In this document: positions 8,275-17,295 of the stretch, piece after piece
Layout of the letters: each line of letters opens with the position of its first letter
How positions within the stretch are numbered: position 1 is the stretch's first letter
Assembly (NCBI GenBank): GCA_963703355.1
Contig: OY969813.1
Span: forward strand, 496,001-560,000
DNA length: 64,000 nucleotides
Direction of reading: 5' to 3'
Source of the DNA: Puia sp963703355
GTDB lineage: Bacteria > Bacteroidota > Bacteroidia > Chitinophagales > Chitinophagaceae
Program-made: the position numbers and the translations under genes
The notes under the pieces: generated by a model
Seen by the model: only the letters and a program-made list of their open reading frames with translations
Told to the model about the DNA's origin: nothing
Database searches by the model: none

Positions 8275-9130
8275 ATTTTCGTTGGAGGTATAAAAACAAC
8301 ATGATCAGGACGATGAGGGAAACCGCCAGCAATAAAACGGATCCCTCCAATCCGGATTTACCACCGGTAATGCTTTCATCGCCGTTCATCTCCGTTTGTA
8401 GTAAGGTTTGAAAAGACTCGTCACCCGAAAAACCCAATACAGGACCTACCATAAATTTCCAACCAATATGGAAACAGATGGAGAACCAGAGATTACGTGT
8501 ATACACATAATTTAATCCGAGGATCAATCCCAGTACCAGGCTATTTGCCAATGGGAAAAATCCCAGTGTTGTCCAGTGAAATATCATGAAAAGCATTGCA
8601 GATATCGAAAGTGCTATCCATTTTGGAAAAGACGTCAAGAGATTATTTAATACATACCCGCGAAAAATCAATTCCTCAGCAATTTCGGTCAGGACGACTC
8701 CACCGAAAGCAAGGAAGAGAGTACGGGGATCGAAAATGATTTCAGTCCATTTCAGATTACCCGTAGCTTTTAGAAGCAGGCTGGCCGCTGATATGATAAA
8801 GACCGCAAGCGCACCTCCCGCTATTGCTTCGCGCCAGCGATCATAAAATGAAAAACCCAGAGAGATAAACGATTTACGGTCAACCCAACGGCGAAACACA
8901 TAGGTAACTCCCAGAGAAACTGCAAATAAAATAATTGTTATTATCCAAAGATTGTCGCCCCTGACCAGTGACTGAACACCTGAACTGCTGAAATCTGCTT
9001 TGTGAAATCCAAAAATTAAAATACAAACGACTAGTAACACAAAAAGGAAAAGGCAAACGATGTACATCAGCACACGCAGCCAACCCGATCCAATTAAAGC
9101 CCTGGAAGTATCTGATTTAGACATGTACAT
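8237..9130 (-). CDS. CPBP family intramembrane metalloprotease
   Basis: A 297-residue membrane protein with about eight hydrophobic helices. The Abi/CAAX-protease motifs are complete: EELIFRG with E152, E153 and R157, then H185 in FMIFHWT and H221 in CFHIGWK. The family includes Rce1-type CAAX proteases and bacteriocin-immunity proteins; no bacteriocin genes are nearby, so the role is open. Start may be the first ATG or the one two codons later. The 3' end overlaps the FKBP gene. Confidence 0.88.
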   Translation of the reverse strand: MYMSKSDTSRALIGSGWLRVLMYIVCLFLFVLLVVCILIFGFHKADFSSSGVQSLVRGDNLWIITIILFAVSLGVTYVFRRWVDRKSFISLGFSFYDRWREAIAGGALAVFIISAASLLLKATGNLKWTEIIFDPRTLFLAFGGVVLTEIAEELIFRGYVLNNLLTSFPKWIALSISAMLFMIFHWTTLGFFPLANSLVLGLILGLNYVYTRNLWFSICFHIGWKFMVGPVLGFSGDESFQTLLQTEMNGDESITGGKSGLEGSVLLLAVSLIVLIMLFLYLQRKFNPLSQPVPGRI

Positions 9131-9238
9131 TCATATAACGATGCGAATATCGTAAGTCGATACGTCTAAAAGAAAAAATTTCTGACCACAAGTGAAAGAT
9201 GATATTTTTAACCTTTGTAATACAGGTAATTTTCAATC

Positions 9239-10486
9239 ATGACCAACGATATTTTAACACCTCTGACTGAAAGGTTCTTCAGATATGCCAGGATCGATAC
9301 CCAAAGTGATCCATTATCTCTTACGCAGCCTTCTTCCTCCAGACAACTAGTTTTTAGCCGAATGCTACTGGAAGAGTTACAAGCCATGGGATTATCAGAA
9401 ACGGAACTTGACGAGAACGGCTATGTTTACGCAACCATTGAAGCAAATACAGATAAATCAACGCCGGTAATTTGTTTTTGTGCTCATGTGGACACTTCAC
9501 CAGACTGTAAGGCAAGCGATGTAAAACCTTTGCTTCATAAAAATTATTCCGGTGGAGACATCATTTTGCCAGATGATCCCAAACAGGTCATCAAAACAAA
9601 AGAACACCCTTATTTACTGGAAAAAATTGGACAGGATATTATCACGGCGTCTGGTACAACATTGTTAGGGGCGGATGACAAGGCAGGTGTGACTATTATC
9701 GTGGAATTGGCGTCCTATCTAAAGCAACATCCGGAAATCAAACATGGAAAGATCCGTATACTTTTTACGCCAGATGAGGAAATCGGTCGAGGCGTAAATA
9801 AGCTGAACATGAAAAAACTGGGAGCAGATTTTGGTTATACATTAGACGGCCCTGAACTTGGATCTTTTGAAGAAGAAACATTTTCTGCTGATGGAATGAA
9901 ATTTACTTTCCATGGAATTTCTGCCCACCCCGGGCATGCAAAAGACAAACTTGTTAACGCTATTAAGATAGCTGCTGCGTTTATCTCAGAACTGCCTACC
10001 GACGAATTTTCTCCGGAAACTACAGAAGGCCGGTATGGATTTGTGCATCCTGTAAAAATGGAAGGAAGTCCTGAAAAAATGCAGGTAGAATTTATTGTGC
10101 GTGATTTTAATACCGCCAAATTGAAAGCTTACGAAAATTACCTGATAGATAAAGCCGAATATACATTGCGTTTATTTCCTGGTGGTCGGTTTGACCATGA
10201 AATAACAGAACAATATCGCAATATGAAGGAGGTATTGGTGGAACATCCCCAGGTATCTGCCTATGCAAGGGAAGCAATACGAAGGGCAGGAGTGGAAATC
10301 AGGGAATCTGCGGCGAGAGGTGGAACAGATGGTTCGAGATTATCCTTCATGGGATTACCTTGTCCTAATTTATTCACCGGCGAAATGGCATTTCATGGTA
10401 AACATGAATATATATGTGTGCAGGACATGGGGAAAAGTCTGGAGACAATTATATATCTCAGCCAGATTTGGGAAGAAAATTCCTAG
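9239..10486 (+). CDS. pepT: Peptidase T (tripeptide aminopeptidase)
   Basis: A 415-residue M20B metallopeptidase, matching family length. Zinc-site residues are visible: H83 and D85 in AHVDTSPD, D146 in GADDKAG, E180 and E181 in TPDEEIGRG, D203 in YTLDGPE, and the late histidine in FHGKHEY. The sequence SAHPGHAKDKLVNA marks the dimerisation lid. It releases the N-terminal residue from tripeptides in the cytoplasm. It is convergent with ypdA, 6 bp apart. Confidence 0.96.
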   Translation: MTNDILTPLTERFFRYARIDTQSDPLSLTQPSSSRQLVFSRMLLEELQAMGLSETELDENGYVYATIEANTDKSTPVICFCAHVDTSPDCKASDVKPLLHKNYSGGDIILPDDPKQVIKTKEHPYLLEKIGQDIITASGTTLLGADDKAGVTIIVELASYLKQHPEIKHGKIRILFTPDEEIGRGVNKLNMKKLGADFGYTLDGPELGSFEEETFSADGMKFTFHGISAHPGHAKDKLVNAIKIAAAFISELPTDEFSPETTEGRYGFVHPVKMEGSPEKMQVEFIVRDFNTAKLKAYENYLIDKAEYTLRLFPGGRFDHEITEQYRNMKEVLVEHPQVSAYAREAIRRAGVEIRESAARGGTDGSRLSFMGLPCPNLFTGEMAFHGKHEYICVQDMGKSLETIIYLSQIWEENS

Positions 10487-10492
10487 TGTCTA

Positions 10493-11461
10493 TTATTTTT
10501 TGTTTAGAATCTGGTGAATGATTTGACTTGCATGAATACGCGAGTTTTCAATGAACCAGATGTGCGTATCCATTCCTCCACAAACGACACCTGCCAGATA
10601 TATGTTTTCCCTATTGCTTTCCATCGTGTCTTTATTATAACTCGGATATTTTTTTTCGTCTTTGGATAATTCAATTCCAACTTTCTCCAGAAAAGCAAAA
10701 TTTGGCTGATAACCGGTCATAAGCAATACATAGTCATTGGGAATAGTAATAATTTTTTCGGGCGTTTGAATGTCAACATCTTTTTCCCGAATCTCCAGTA
10801 AACCTGAATTAAAATAGGCTTTTATTGAACCCTCATCTATGCGATTCACGATATCGGGTCTGACCCAATATTTCACACGATTACCAATCTCCGGCCCTTT
10901 GATCACCATGGTAACTTCTGCTCCCTTACGGAAGCTTTCCAGAGCGGCATCTACAGCAGAATTGTTAGCACCTACTATAAGCAGTTTTTGCATTGCATAA
11001 AAATGCGGCTCCCTATAATAGTGTCTAACTTTTTTTAAGTTTTCGCCGGGAATATTCAACAGATTGGGAATATCATAAAATCCGATAGCAACAATTATAT
11101 TTTTGGTCAGATATTTAAAAATGTTTGTGATGACTTCATAATTCTTTCCTGCTTTGAGAACCTCCATAACAGGTTCCTGAAGATGAATATTCAAATTTTG
11201 TGAAACAGCAATTCTTCTAAAGTACTCGAGTGCCTCACTACGGGTTGGCTTTGCATTATTACTCACAAAGGGTATTTCCCCGATTTCAATTCTTTCGGAA
11301 GTCGAAAAAAAAGTCATGTTGGAGGGATAATGATAAAGAGAATTTACCAGAACGCCTTTTTCCAATACAATATAACTTAACCCGGCTCTTTTTGCTTCCA
11401 AACCACAAGCCAGTCCGATTGGTCCTGCGCCAATTATAATGACATCCAATATATCTTCCAT
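10493..11461 (-). CDS. ypdA: YpdA-type FAD/NADPH bacillithiol disulfide reductase
   Basis: A 322-residue flavoprotein with an N-terminal FAD dinucleotide-binding motif (IIIGAGPIGLACG, residues 8-20) and a second one for NADPH around LLIVGANNSAVDAAL. It lacks the CxxC redox pair of thioredoxin reductases, and the overall sequence fits YpdA, which reduces bacillithiol disulfide. This suggests that the organism makes bacillithiol; bshA/B/C genes are not in the window. It is likely monocistronic. Confidence 0.85.
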   Translation of the reverse strand: MEDILDVIIIGAGPIGLACGLEAKRAGLSYIVLEKGVLVNSLYHYPSNMTFFSTSERIEIGEIPFVSNNAKPTRSEALEYFRRIAVSQNLNIHLQEPVMEVLKAGKNYEVITNIFKYLTKNIIVAIGFYDIPNLLNIPGENLKKVRHYYREPHFYAMQKLLIVGANNSAVDAALESFRKGAEVTMVIKGPEIGNRVKYWVRPDIVNRIDEGSIKAYFNSGLLEIREKDVDIQTPEKIITIPNDYVLLMTGYQPNFAFLEKVGIELSKDEKKYPSYNKDTMESNRENIYLAGVVCGGMDTHIWFIENSRIHASQIIHQILNKK

Positions 11462-11466
11462 GATCT

Positions 11467-11474
11467 CAAAGATA
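11467..11474 (-). promoter_or_regulatory. Candidate -7 box very close to the ypdA start
   Basis: The minus strand reads TATCTTTG, an exact TAnnTTTG, only 5 nt upstream of the ypdA ATG. If functional, transcription would begin at or next to the start codon and the mRNA would be leaderless. No clear -33 element accompanies it. Confidence 0.35.
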
Positions 11475-11683
11475 AAACAACTGTTCCGTTGATCTAATTC
11501 AGAATTCAGTCTCCAAAAAATAGTACATTCACTTCCATATCGTTCACATATGGCCGATTTCAGGATCAGGTGCTGAGCAATCTTTCATATTGATTTAGCT
11601 TTTCGTTAAATAATACTATATATCAACAATCGTTAGTTAGCTGTTGAAAGCTTATTTTTACCTCAATAAAATCACGGAAACGA

Positions 11684-12388
11684 ATGAATTTATTCTTCCT
11701 TCAGATCATCATAGATTCCTCTAAAATTAAAGACAGCCTTGCGCGCGCAGGCATCATCCCAGGACCGGGAAAACAAAACCTTTGGGACATACTTGAGCGA
11801 GGTGGTCCACTGATGATTCCGCTTGCGTTGTTGCTGATTACAGCCATTTTTGTTTTCATAGAACGAATAATGGCTATAAACAGGGCATCCAGAACGGACG
11901 AAAATTTTATGAATATTATCCGGGATCATATTGTAAATAACAACGTAACTGCAGCGCGCAGCCTTGCAAAAAATACAAACAATTCGATAGCACGGATGAT
12001 TGATAAGGGTATTCAGCGCATTGGCAAGCCGATTGATGCGATTGAAAAAAGTATGGAAAATGTGGGCAGACTGGAATTATACAAAATGGAGAAAAACGTT
12101 TCGATATTATCCGTGATCGGCTACATCGCTCCATTATTTGGATTCCTTGGAACCATTATCGGAATGTTTCAATTATTCTACAATATCGCATCAACGGGAG
12201 AATACAGCATCGCAAACATAGCCGGTGGTATTTATGTAAAAATGATTTCCTCAGCCGGCGGTTTGATCATCGGTATTATTGCGTATATCATGTACCGCTA
12301 TCTTAACTCACAAATTGACAAAACAACAAACAAGATGGAAGTTGCCAGTGCCGAGTTTATTGATATTTTACAGGAGCCGACGAGGTAA
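11684..12388 (+). CDS. exbB: MotA/TolQ/ExbB proton channel protein
   Basis: A 234-residue inner-membrane protein with three transmembrane helices: about residues 38-58 (GPLMIPLALLLITAIFVFIE), 138-160 and 178-200. The two C-terminal helices carry the small and threonine residues that line the ion path (GFLGTIIGM and ISSAGGLIIG). With ExbD it uses the proton gradient to power TonB-dependent outer-membrane transport. The exbD gene follows after 81 nt that contain a repeat array. No tonB gene is adjacent. Confidence 0.92.
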   Translation: MNLFFLQIIIDSSKIKDSLARAGIIPGPGKQNLWDILERGGPLMIPLALLLITAIFVFIERIMAINRASRTDENFMNIIRDHIVNNNVTAARSLAKNTNNSIARMIDKGIQRIGKPIDAIEKSMENVGRLELYKMEKNVSILSVIGYIAPLFGFLGTIIGMFQLFYNIASTGEYSIANIAGGIYVKMISSAGGLIIGIIAYIMYRYLNSQIDKTTNKMEVASAEFIDILQEPTR

Positions 12389-12394
12389 AGGCAA

Positions 12395-12421
12395 GTATGG
12401 GAGTATGGGAGTATGGGAGTT
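12395..12421 (+). repeat. 8-nt tandem repeat array (GTATGGGA), three units
   Basis: Three perfect GTATGGGA units and a partial GTT begin 6 nt after the exbB stop codon, in sense orientation. The array lies between two genes of an apparent operon, so it would be part of the exbB-exbD mRNA. Confidence 0.85.
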
Positions 12422-12469
12422 TCAGGGAATTTTTTTACGAGAAATGTTTAGACATATAAAACCTTACAA

Positions 12470-12874
12470 TTGAATTTACGCAATAAGCATAGGGATGAGG
12501 GAGAGGTTCACACAGGACCTCTAAATGATATTTTATTTATCCTGCTGTTGTTTTTTTTAATCGTATCCACATTGGCAAATCCGAATGTCATCAAGCTTTC
12601 GCAACCCAAATCAAAAACCGATACCAGATCAAAACAAACGGTCGTGGTATCTATAGATGCCAATCAGCAGTATTTTGTTGGTACCAATAAAGTAAATCTG
12701 ACAGATTTAAAAGCTCAGCTTCAGCCATTTCTCGCAAAGGAAACCGATCAGCCGTCGATTGTTATTAATGCCGATAAAACGGTTCCCATTGACGATGTTG
12801 TGGCCGTGATGCGCATTGCACGTGAACTCGGCGCCAGAACTGTATTAGCGGTTGATAAAAAGGGAGTACAATAG
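12470..12874 (+). CDS. exbD: Biopolymer transport protein ExbD
   Basis: A 134-residue protein with one transmembrane helix (ILFILLLFFLIVSTLA, about residues 21-36) preceded by the essential acidic residue D20 in GPLNDIL, then a periplasmic ExbD/TolR domain. The best start is TTG at 12470, giving MNLRNKHRDEG; no ATG fits the family N-terminus. It partners ExbB in the proton-driven motor for TonB. It ends 15 bp before the convergent porin gene. Confidence 0.9.
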   Translation: MNLRNKHRDEGEVHTGPLNDILFILLLFFLIVSTLANPNVIKLSQPKSKTDTRSKQTVVVSIDANQQYFVGTNKVNLTDLKAQLQPFLAKETDQPSIVINADKTVPIDDVVAVMRIARELGARTVLAVDKKGVQ

Positions 12875-12888
12875 TTAAGATGCAGCCA

Positions 12889-14226
12889 CTAAAAATAAAT
12901 ATGAACGCGGGCCGCCAATAACGATACAGGACCCCGATCCTGATTATATGCGGGATGTGAAACAAACTGATAATCCACCGTAGCGAATAGGTTCATGAAC
13001 AGTTTAACCTGATAAAATAGTTCTACTATATTTTCCCTTGTATAGTTTGGAAGTTTCCCATCGCCAATCATAAAGCCATACCCACCAACATTGAGGAAGT
13101 CCCGATGTTCAGAAGAAATACCATTACTTACAATAGCCAATCCAATATTGTCCGTTGCTCTTCCTTTACCAATTCCGTAATACCTTAAACCCAAACTGCC
13201 GCTATTGTCGATTTCTGCAAAGGCCCAAGAAGCCGTTTTTCCGTCATTCCATCCCAGTCGAAAAAAGCCATTCAACCGGCCACTCAGGGCCTGGTTTGCG
13301 TTAATTCCGAATCCATATTTCTTGCCTCCGTAAGAAGTTCCATGGATCACGTCCAATGAAGTATCTGTACCATTTTTATATTCATTAATCACTGTTTGGT
13401 ATGCAGGCGCCTTGGATGTGTTATAGTAAAAAAGCACCCTGATGGCACCAGGCTTTTCATGTAATGTATAATCTTTTTCTACTTCGATGGTTTCACTATT
13501 TGTTTTTGTCCATGCGAAGTCCAGCGTAGGGCCGTTAGCGTAAGTAGGTTCGAGAGCTGTTCCCGCTCTGATTGCCCAGCCTGGCGTGTAATATTCAGCT
13601 ACCAGTCCATAAGTATACCCCCTGGTATTCGCCGGGTAATCGTATGCGCCGTTATTCATTAGAGACCAATTCATAAAATCACTTCGGGGATCGTGACTTA
13701 CTGAATTCTGATCAAAAAAATCTGCGACACCAAACTTGCCAAGATTGAATGTTATTCGTTTTCGGGAAACTATTTCTTTCACCTGGTTAGTACCATCGTT
13801 CAGTGTGTCGAAATGAGTTTTGTCCAGATTTATCTGCTGCCTTATAAATATTCTGGCAACATAAACCACGGTTTGATCTGCTCCTATTCGAAAGGTTTCA
13901 CCATTAGGAAAACCGGCAATGCCAAGTGTACTGCTTAGCCCTTGTCCGCCAGCCATTTCCGGATTGAAATAAACAGACGCACCCTTCCAAAGCCTTCTTC
14001 CCAGGAAAGCTGTTGTTGTTACAGAGTAGGCCCTGGCGGCTTCGGGCAGAAAGCTGTTTTGCCCTATATAAGGAGAATGAAAAGGTGCGTTATATTGAAT
14101 GATTCCTGTAAACTGAAAATGAAAGTTCCAGGCTGAATCACTCAATAACGGTTCCTGACCGCTCACTTGCATATGAAAACATAAACAGCATGTTATTACC
14201 GAAAGGAGCCGAAGATATAGATTCAT
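12889..14226 (-). CDS. OprB-like carbohydrate porin
   Basis: A 445-residue outer-membrane barrel with an N-terminal signal peptide (cut probably after QVSGQ). The N-terminal region FQFTGIIQYNAPFHSPYIG, the segment FLGRRLWKGASVYFNPEMAGGQG and the alternating strand pattern to the end fit the carbohydrate-selective porin OprB family as it occurs in Bacteroidota. Such proteins let sugars or other small solutes diffuse through the outer membrane; the substrate here is not predictable. It ends with an aromatic residue (IYF), typical of barrel proteins. Confidence 0.75.
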   Translation of the reverse strand: MNLYLRLLSVITCCLCFHMQVSGQEPLLSDSAWNFHFQFTGIIQYNAPFHSPYIGQNSFLPEAARAYSVTTTAFLGRRLWKGASVYFNPEMAGGQGLSSTLGIAGFPNGETFRIGADQTVVYVARIFIRQQINLDKTHFDTLNDGTNQVKEIVSRKRITFNLGKFGVADFFDQNSVSHDPRSDFMNWSLMNNGAYDYPANTRGYTYGLVAEYYTPGWAIRAGTALEPTYANGPTLDFAWTKTNSETIEVEKDYTLHEKPGAIRVLFYYNTSKAPAYQTVINEYKNGTDTSLDVIHGTSYGGKKYGFGINANQALSGRLNGFFRLGWNDGKTASWAFAEIDNSGSLGLRYYGIGKGRATDNIGLAIVSNGISSEHRDFLNVGGYGFMIGDGKLPNYTRENIVELFYQVKLFMNLFATVDYQFVSHPAYNQDRGPVSLLAARVHIYF

Positions 14227-14277
14227 TTAGATTTTTGGATTGGCAAAAATAATGCTTTGTGCTTTTGAATATGCGTT

Positions 14278-15131
14278 TCATGACATATGCGCTTTTATCA
14301 TTCTGTTATTTCCTGAAAAATCTTTTCTCAATTCCAATAAAAATCCATTTTCACTATAACAGGCCATAATGTCTTTTGCGTAGTCGGGATGAATTTCAAC
14401 ATATAAAGCACCCCCTGATTTCAGTTTCTTCAGGGCTAAATTCCCCAAGGCCTTATAAAATACTATTGGATCGTTGTCCGGAACAAATAGAGCCACATCA
14501 GGTTCGTAATCTCTGACATGTTTTTCCAATGAATTTCTTTGTTTTTCAGGAATATAAGGCGGATTGCTGATTATGAAATCCAACGGTTTAATGATTTCAA
14601 TTTGTATTGGATCCAATATATTACCATGAATAAATTCTATTTCAGCATCGAGCGTATGGGCGTTTCTTTTTGCTACTTCCAAAGCCGATTTTTCCACATC
14701 CAAAGCGATGGTCTGAAAGTCCTTTCTTTTTTTTTGACGTAAATAGCAATACAACCGCTTCCGGTACCAATATCAATTAAAGAAGTTCCAGCCTTCCTCA
14801 TTTCGGAATCCTTCAACAGCCAGTCAACTAATTCTTCGGTTTCAGGTCTTGGTATAAGTACACGTTCATCTACAAAAAATGGATAGGGTCCAAACCAGGC
14901 TTCTTCCAATATATATTGAACAGGACGGTTGTTTAATAACTCGGTCAGGTATCGTCGAAATAAGTTAGCCTGTGTATCGGTGAAACGATCCATCTTGTTT
15001 AATAGCTGAACTCCTTTCGACATTCCCGTAAGGTGTTCCATGACCAGAGAGCTGATGGATAACGCTTCCCGTTCAACGTAGATACCGGAAAGATAAGAAT
15101 TGAGTGTTCGGTTGGCTTCCTCGATTGTCAT
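14278..15131 (-). pseudogene. prmC: Release-factor glutamine methyltransferase, split by a frameshift in a poly-A run
   Basis: Two overlapping frames together make a full PrmC/HemK. The 5' part starts MTIEEANRTLNSYL and includes PRPETEELVDW and the AdoMet motif IDIGTGSGCIAI; the 3' part includes the catalytic NPPY in FIISNPPYIPEKQR. The break is at a run of nine A (minus strand; T run at 14727-14735). Adding one A, or a -1 slip of the ribosome or polymerase, restores the frame as VKKKRKDFQT. Options are a true inactivating deletion, a sequencing error in the homopolymer, or productive slippage. PrmC methylates the GGQ glutamine of RF1 and RF2, so complete loss would be costly. Confidence 0.9.
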
Positions 15132-15201
15132 GCCCGCAAACTTACAATGAATTAAATTGCACCCCATGTCTCCTTATTCGAATAAATTTTCGGGGAAAAA
15201 T

Positions 15202-16245
15202 ATGGCGCATATTGATCTCGATTTTATGCGCAGATGCTTTCAGCTGGCAGAATCTGGCGCTGGATATGTGTCTCCAAACCCACTGGTAGGAGCGGTACTT
15301 GTTCATAACGGAATCATAATCGGGGAAGGCTATCACGCAAATTACGGTGGATCACATGCAGAGGTAAATTGTTTGGCATCGGTGATTCCGGATGAAAGAC
15401 ATTTGATTCCAGATGCCACTTTATATGTATCCCTTGAACCATGTGTGCATCATGGCAAGACCCCACCTTGCACAGATCTCATAATCAGGGAAAATATTTC
15501 GAAAGTGATTATTGGTTGCCGCGATCCCTTTATCGAAGTGAATGGAAAGGGAATTGAAAAGTTGAGGGCTAATAGTGTCATAGTTCAATACCCCGTTTTG
15601 GAAGAAGAAGCAAAAGAACTCAATCGTAGATTTTTCACTTTTCATGAAAAAAAAAGACCTTATATTATTCTGAAATGGGCAGAATCTGCCAATCATAAAA
15701 TATCAGGAAGGGGAGGGGAAAGAATTAAAATATCCAATCAGTACACAAACCGGCTAGTTCACAAATGGAGATCTGAAGAAGCGGGAATTTTGGTTGGAAC
15801 CAATACAGCGCTGATTGACAATCCGGAATTGACAAACCGTTTTTGGATCGGGAAAAGCCCTATTCGTCTGGTTTTGGATAAGAAATTGAGACTTCCTGAT
15901 TCATTAAAATTGTTTGACGGCAAAGAGCAAACAATCGTTCTGAATGAAGTCAGTGACCTTTCGGCTGGAAAAATACTTTTTAAAAAAATAGACACAGACC
16001 TAACGTTGGCGCAGTCGATATTAAAGGCAGTCTTTTCATTAAATATTTTGAGTATTCTGGTAGAAGGCGGCGCTGAACTATTGCAATCTTTTATCGATGA
16101 TGCTCTCTGGGATGAAATACGGATTATTACAAACCAGGAATTGGTAATCCCCGAAGGTAATTCAGCACCGGATTTCAAAAATGCGAGACTTGTAAAAACG
16201 GAAAAGCTGGGAACGGACCTGGTAAGACACTACGGGAAAGTATAA
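15202..16245 (+). CDS. ribD: Bifunctional riboflavin biosynthesis deaminase/reductase
   Basis: A 347-residue RibD from the start MAHIDLDFMRRCFQLA; the frame is open 15 codons upstream, but family members begin here. The N-terminal deaminase has the zinc site H52-A-E54, C81 and C90 (HAE and PCVHHGKTPPC). The C-terminal domain is the NADPH-dependent pyrimidine reductase (ILKWAESANHKISG, then ILVEGGAELLQSFI). It carries out steps two and three of riboflavin synthesis. It is divergent from prmC. Its last codons, GTA TAA, are already part of an 8-nt repeat array. Confidence 0.95.
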   Translation: MAHIDLDFMRRCFQLAESGAGYVSPNPLVGAVLVHNGIIIGEGYHANYGGSHAEVNCLASVIPDERHLIPDATLYVSLEPCVHHGKTPPCTDLIIRENISKVIIGCRDPFIEVNGKGIEKLRANSVIVQYPVLEEEAKELNRRFFTFHEKKRPYIILKWAESANHKISGRGGERIKISNQYTNRLVHKWRSEEAGILVGTNTALIDNPELTNRFWIGKSPIRLVLDKKLRLPDSLKLFDGKEQTIVLNEVSDLSAGKILFKKIDTDLTLAQSILKAVFSLNILSILVEGGAELLQSFIDDALWDEIRIITNQELVIPEGNSAPDFKNARLVKTEKLGTDLVRHYGKV

Positions 16246-16338
16246 GAGTATAAGAGTATAAGAGTATAGGAGTATGAGAGTATATGACGTTCACTTATTC
16301 TTTTACTCTTATACTCTTATACTCCTATACTCCTATAC
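16240..16338. repeat. Inverted pair of 8-nt repeat arrays between convergent genes
   Basis: Six units on the plus strand (three GTATAAGA, then GTATAGGA, GTATGAGA, GTATATGA; 16240-16287) are followed after 19 nt by four units in the opposite orientation (TCTTATAC twice, TCCTATAC twice; 16307-16338). The arms are complementary and would form a long imperfect hairpin. The stop codon of ribD (TAA) lies in the left arm and that of the convergent dehydrogenase gene (TAG) in the right arm. It may act as a bidirectional transcript end. Confidence 0.9.
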
Positions 16339-17229
16339 TCTTTTTCTCAGCTTTTCCGATACCACAAGTTCTTTCTGTCCGCCGCGGTAGTCATAAAAAC
16401 CTTCTCCCGATTTTATGCCAAGTCTGCCGGCAGCAACCATATTTACCAAAAGAGTTGCAGGTGAATATTTCGGGTTGCCAAATCCATCCTTTAATACATT
16501 TAAAATAGCGAGGCACACATCGAGTCCTATAAAATCGGCTAGTTGTAATGGCCCCATAGGATGAGCCATGCCAAGCTTCATAATTGCATCAATAGTATCA
16601 ACAGAAGCGACACCTTCCTGGAAACTAATGATGGCTTCATTTATCATCGGCATTAAAATGCGGTTCGAAATAAAACCCGGATAGTCGTTAACGATACAGG
16701 GTGTTTTTCCGAGCTGCTTAGACAATTCAACTATTTTATCTGTTACAGAAATGTCAGTAGCGTAACCGTTTATTACTTCAACCAGTTTCATCAGGGGTAC
16801 CGGGTTCATAAAATGCATTCCGATTACCCGGGATGGTCGTTTGGTTACAGCTGCTATTTTCGTAATAGAAATGGAAGATGTATTGCTTGCCAATATGGAT
16901 TCCGGAGGAGCATATGTATCTAATTCTTTAAAAATCTGGATTTTTATATCTTCATTTTCCGTTGCCGCTTCCACTATCAGATTTGCCTCAGACACTCCTT
17001 TTTGTATTACCTGAAATGTTTGAATACGATTAAGCGACATCGTTTTTTCATCTGGTAAAATCGTTCCTTTCTGCACCTGTCTGTCAAGGTTTTTGGAAAT
17101 AGTAATGAATGCCTTTTCCAATTGAACAGATTGAGAATCGATGAGGTGAACATTAAATCCATGCTGGGCGAAAACGTGTGCAATCCCGTTACCCATGGTA
17201 CCTGCGCCTATGACTGCAATTTTATACAT
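16333..17229 (-). CDS. 3-hydroxybutyryl-CoA / 3-hydroxyacyl-CoA dehydrogenase
   Basis: A 298-residue NAD-dependent enzyme. The Rossmann motif GAGTMGNGIA covers residues 8-17; SNTSSISIT precedes the catalytic H139 in GMHFMNPVPLMKLVEVI with E151 as its partner; the C-terminal dimerisation domain contains HPMGPLQLADFIGLD. It oxidises (S)-3-hydroxyacyl-CoA in beta-oxidation or reduces acetoacetyl-CoA in butyrate-type metabolism. The family name is firm but substrate length is not. The last coding bases and stop codon fall in a repeat array. Confidence 0.93.
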   Translation of the reverse strand: MYKIAVIGAGTMGNGIAHVFAQHGFNVHLIDSQSVQLEKAFITISKNLDRQVQKGTILPDEKTMSLNRIQTFQVIQKGVSEANLIVEAATENEDIKIQIFKELDTYAPPESILASNTSSISITKIAAVTKRPSRVIGMHFMNPVPLMKLVEVINGYATDISVTDKIVELSKQLGKTPCIVNDYPGFISNRILMPMINEAIISFQEGVASVDTIDAIMKLGMAHPMGPLQLADFIGLDVCLAILNVLKDGFGNPKYSPATLLVNMVAAGRLGIKSGEGFYDYRGGQKELVVSEKLRKRV

Positions 17230-17295
17230 GGTCTAACATTTTCAGGCAAGGATACGAAGCTTCTCTCAGGTTTTTAACCTTATCTTGCAGCTCCT

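Noticed and set aside
14278..14754. 3' prmC fragment as an independent methyltransferase gene
   Set aside because: It lacks the AdoMet-binding GTGSG motif, which lies in the other frame upstream; the two parts make one PrmC.
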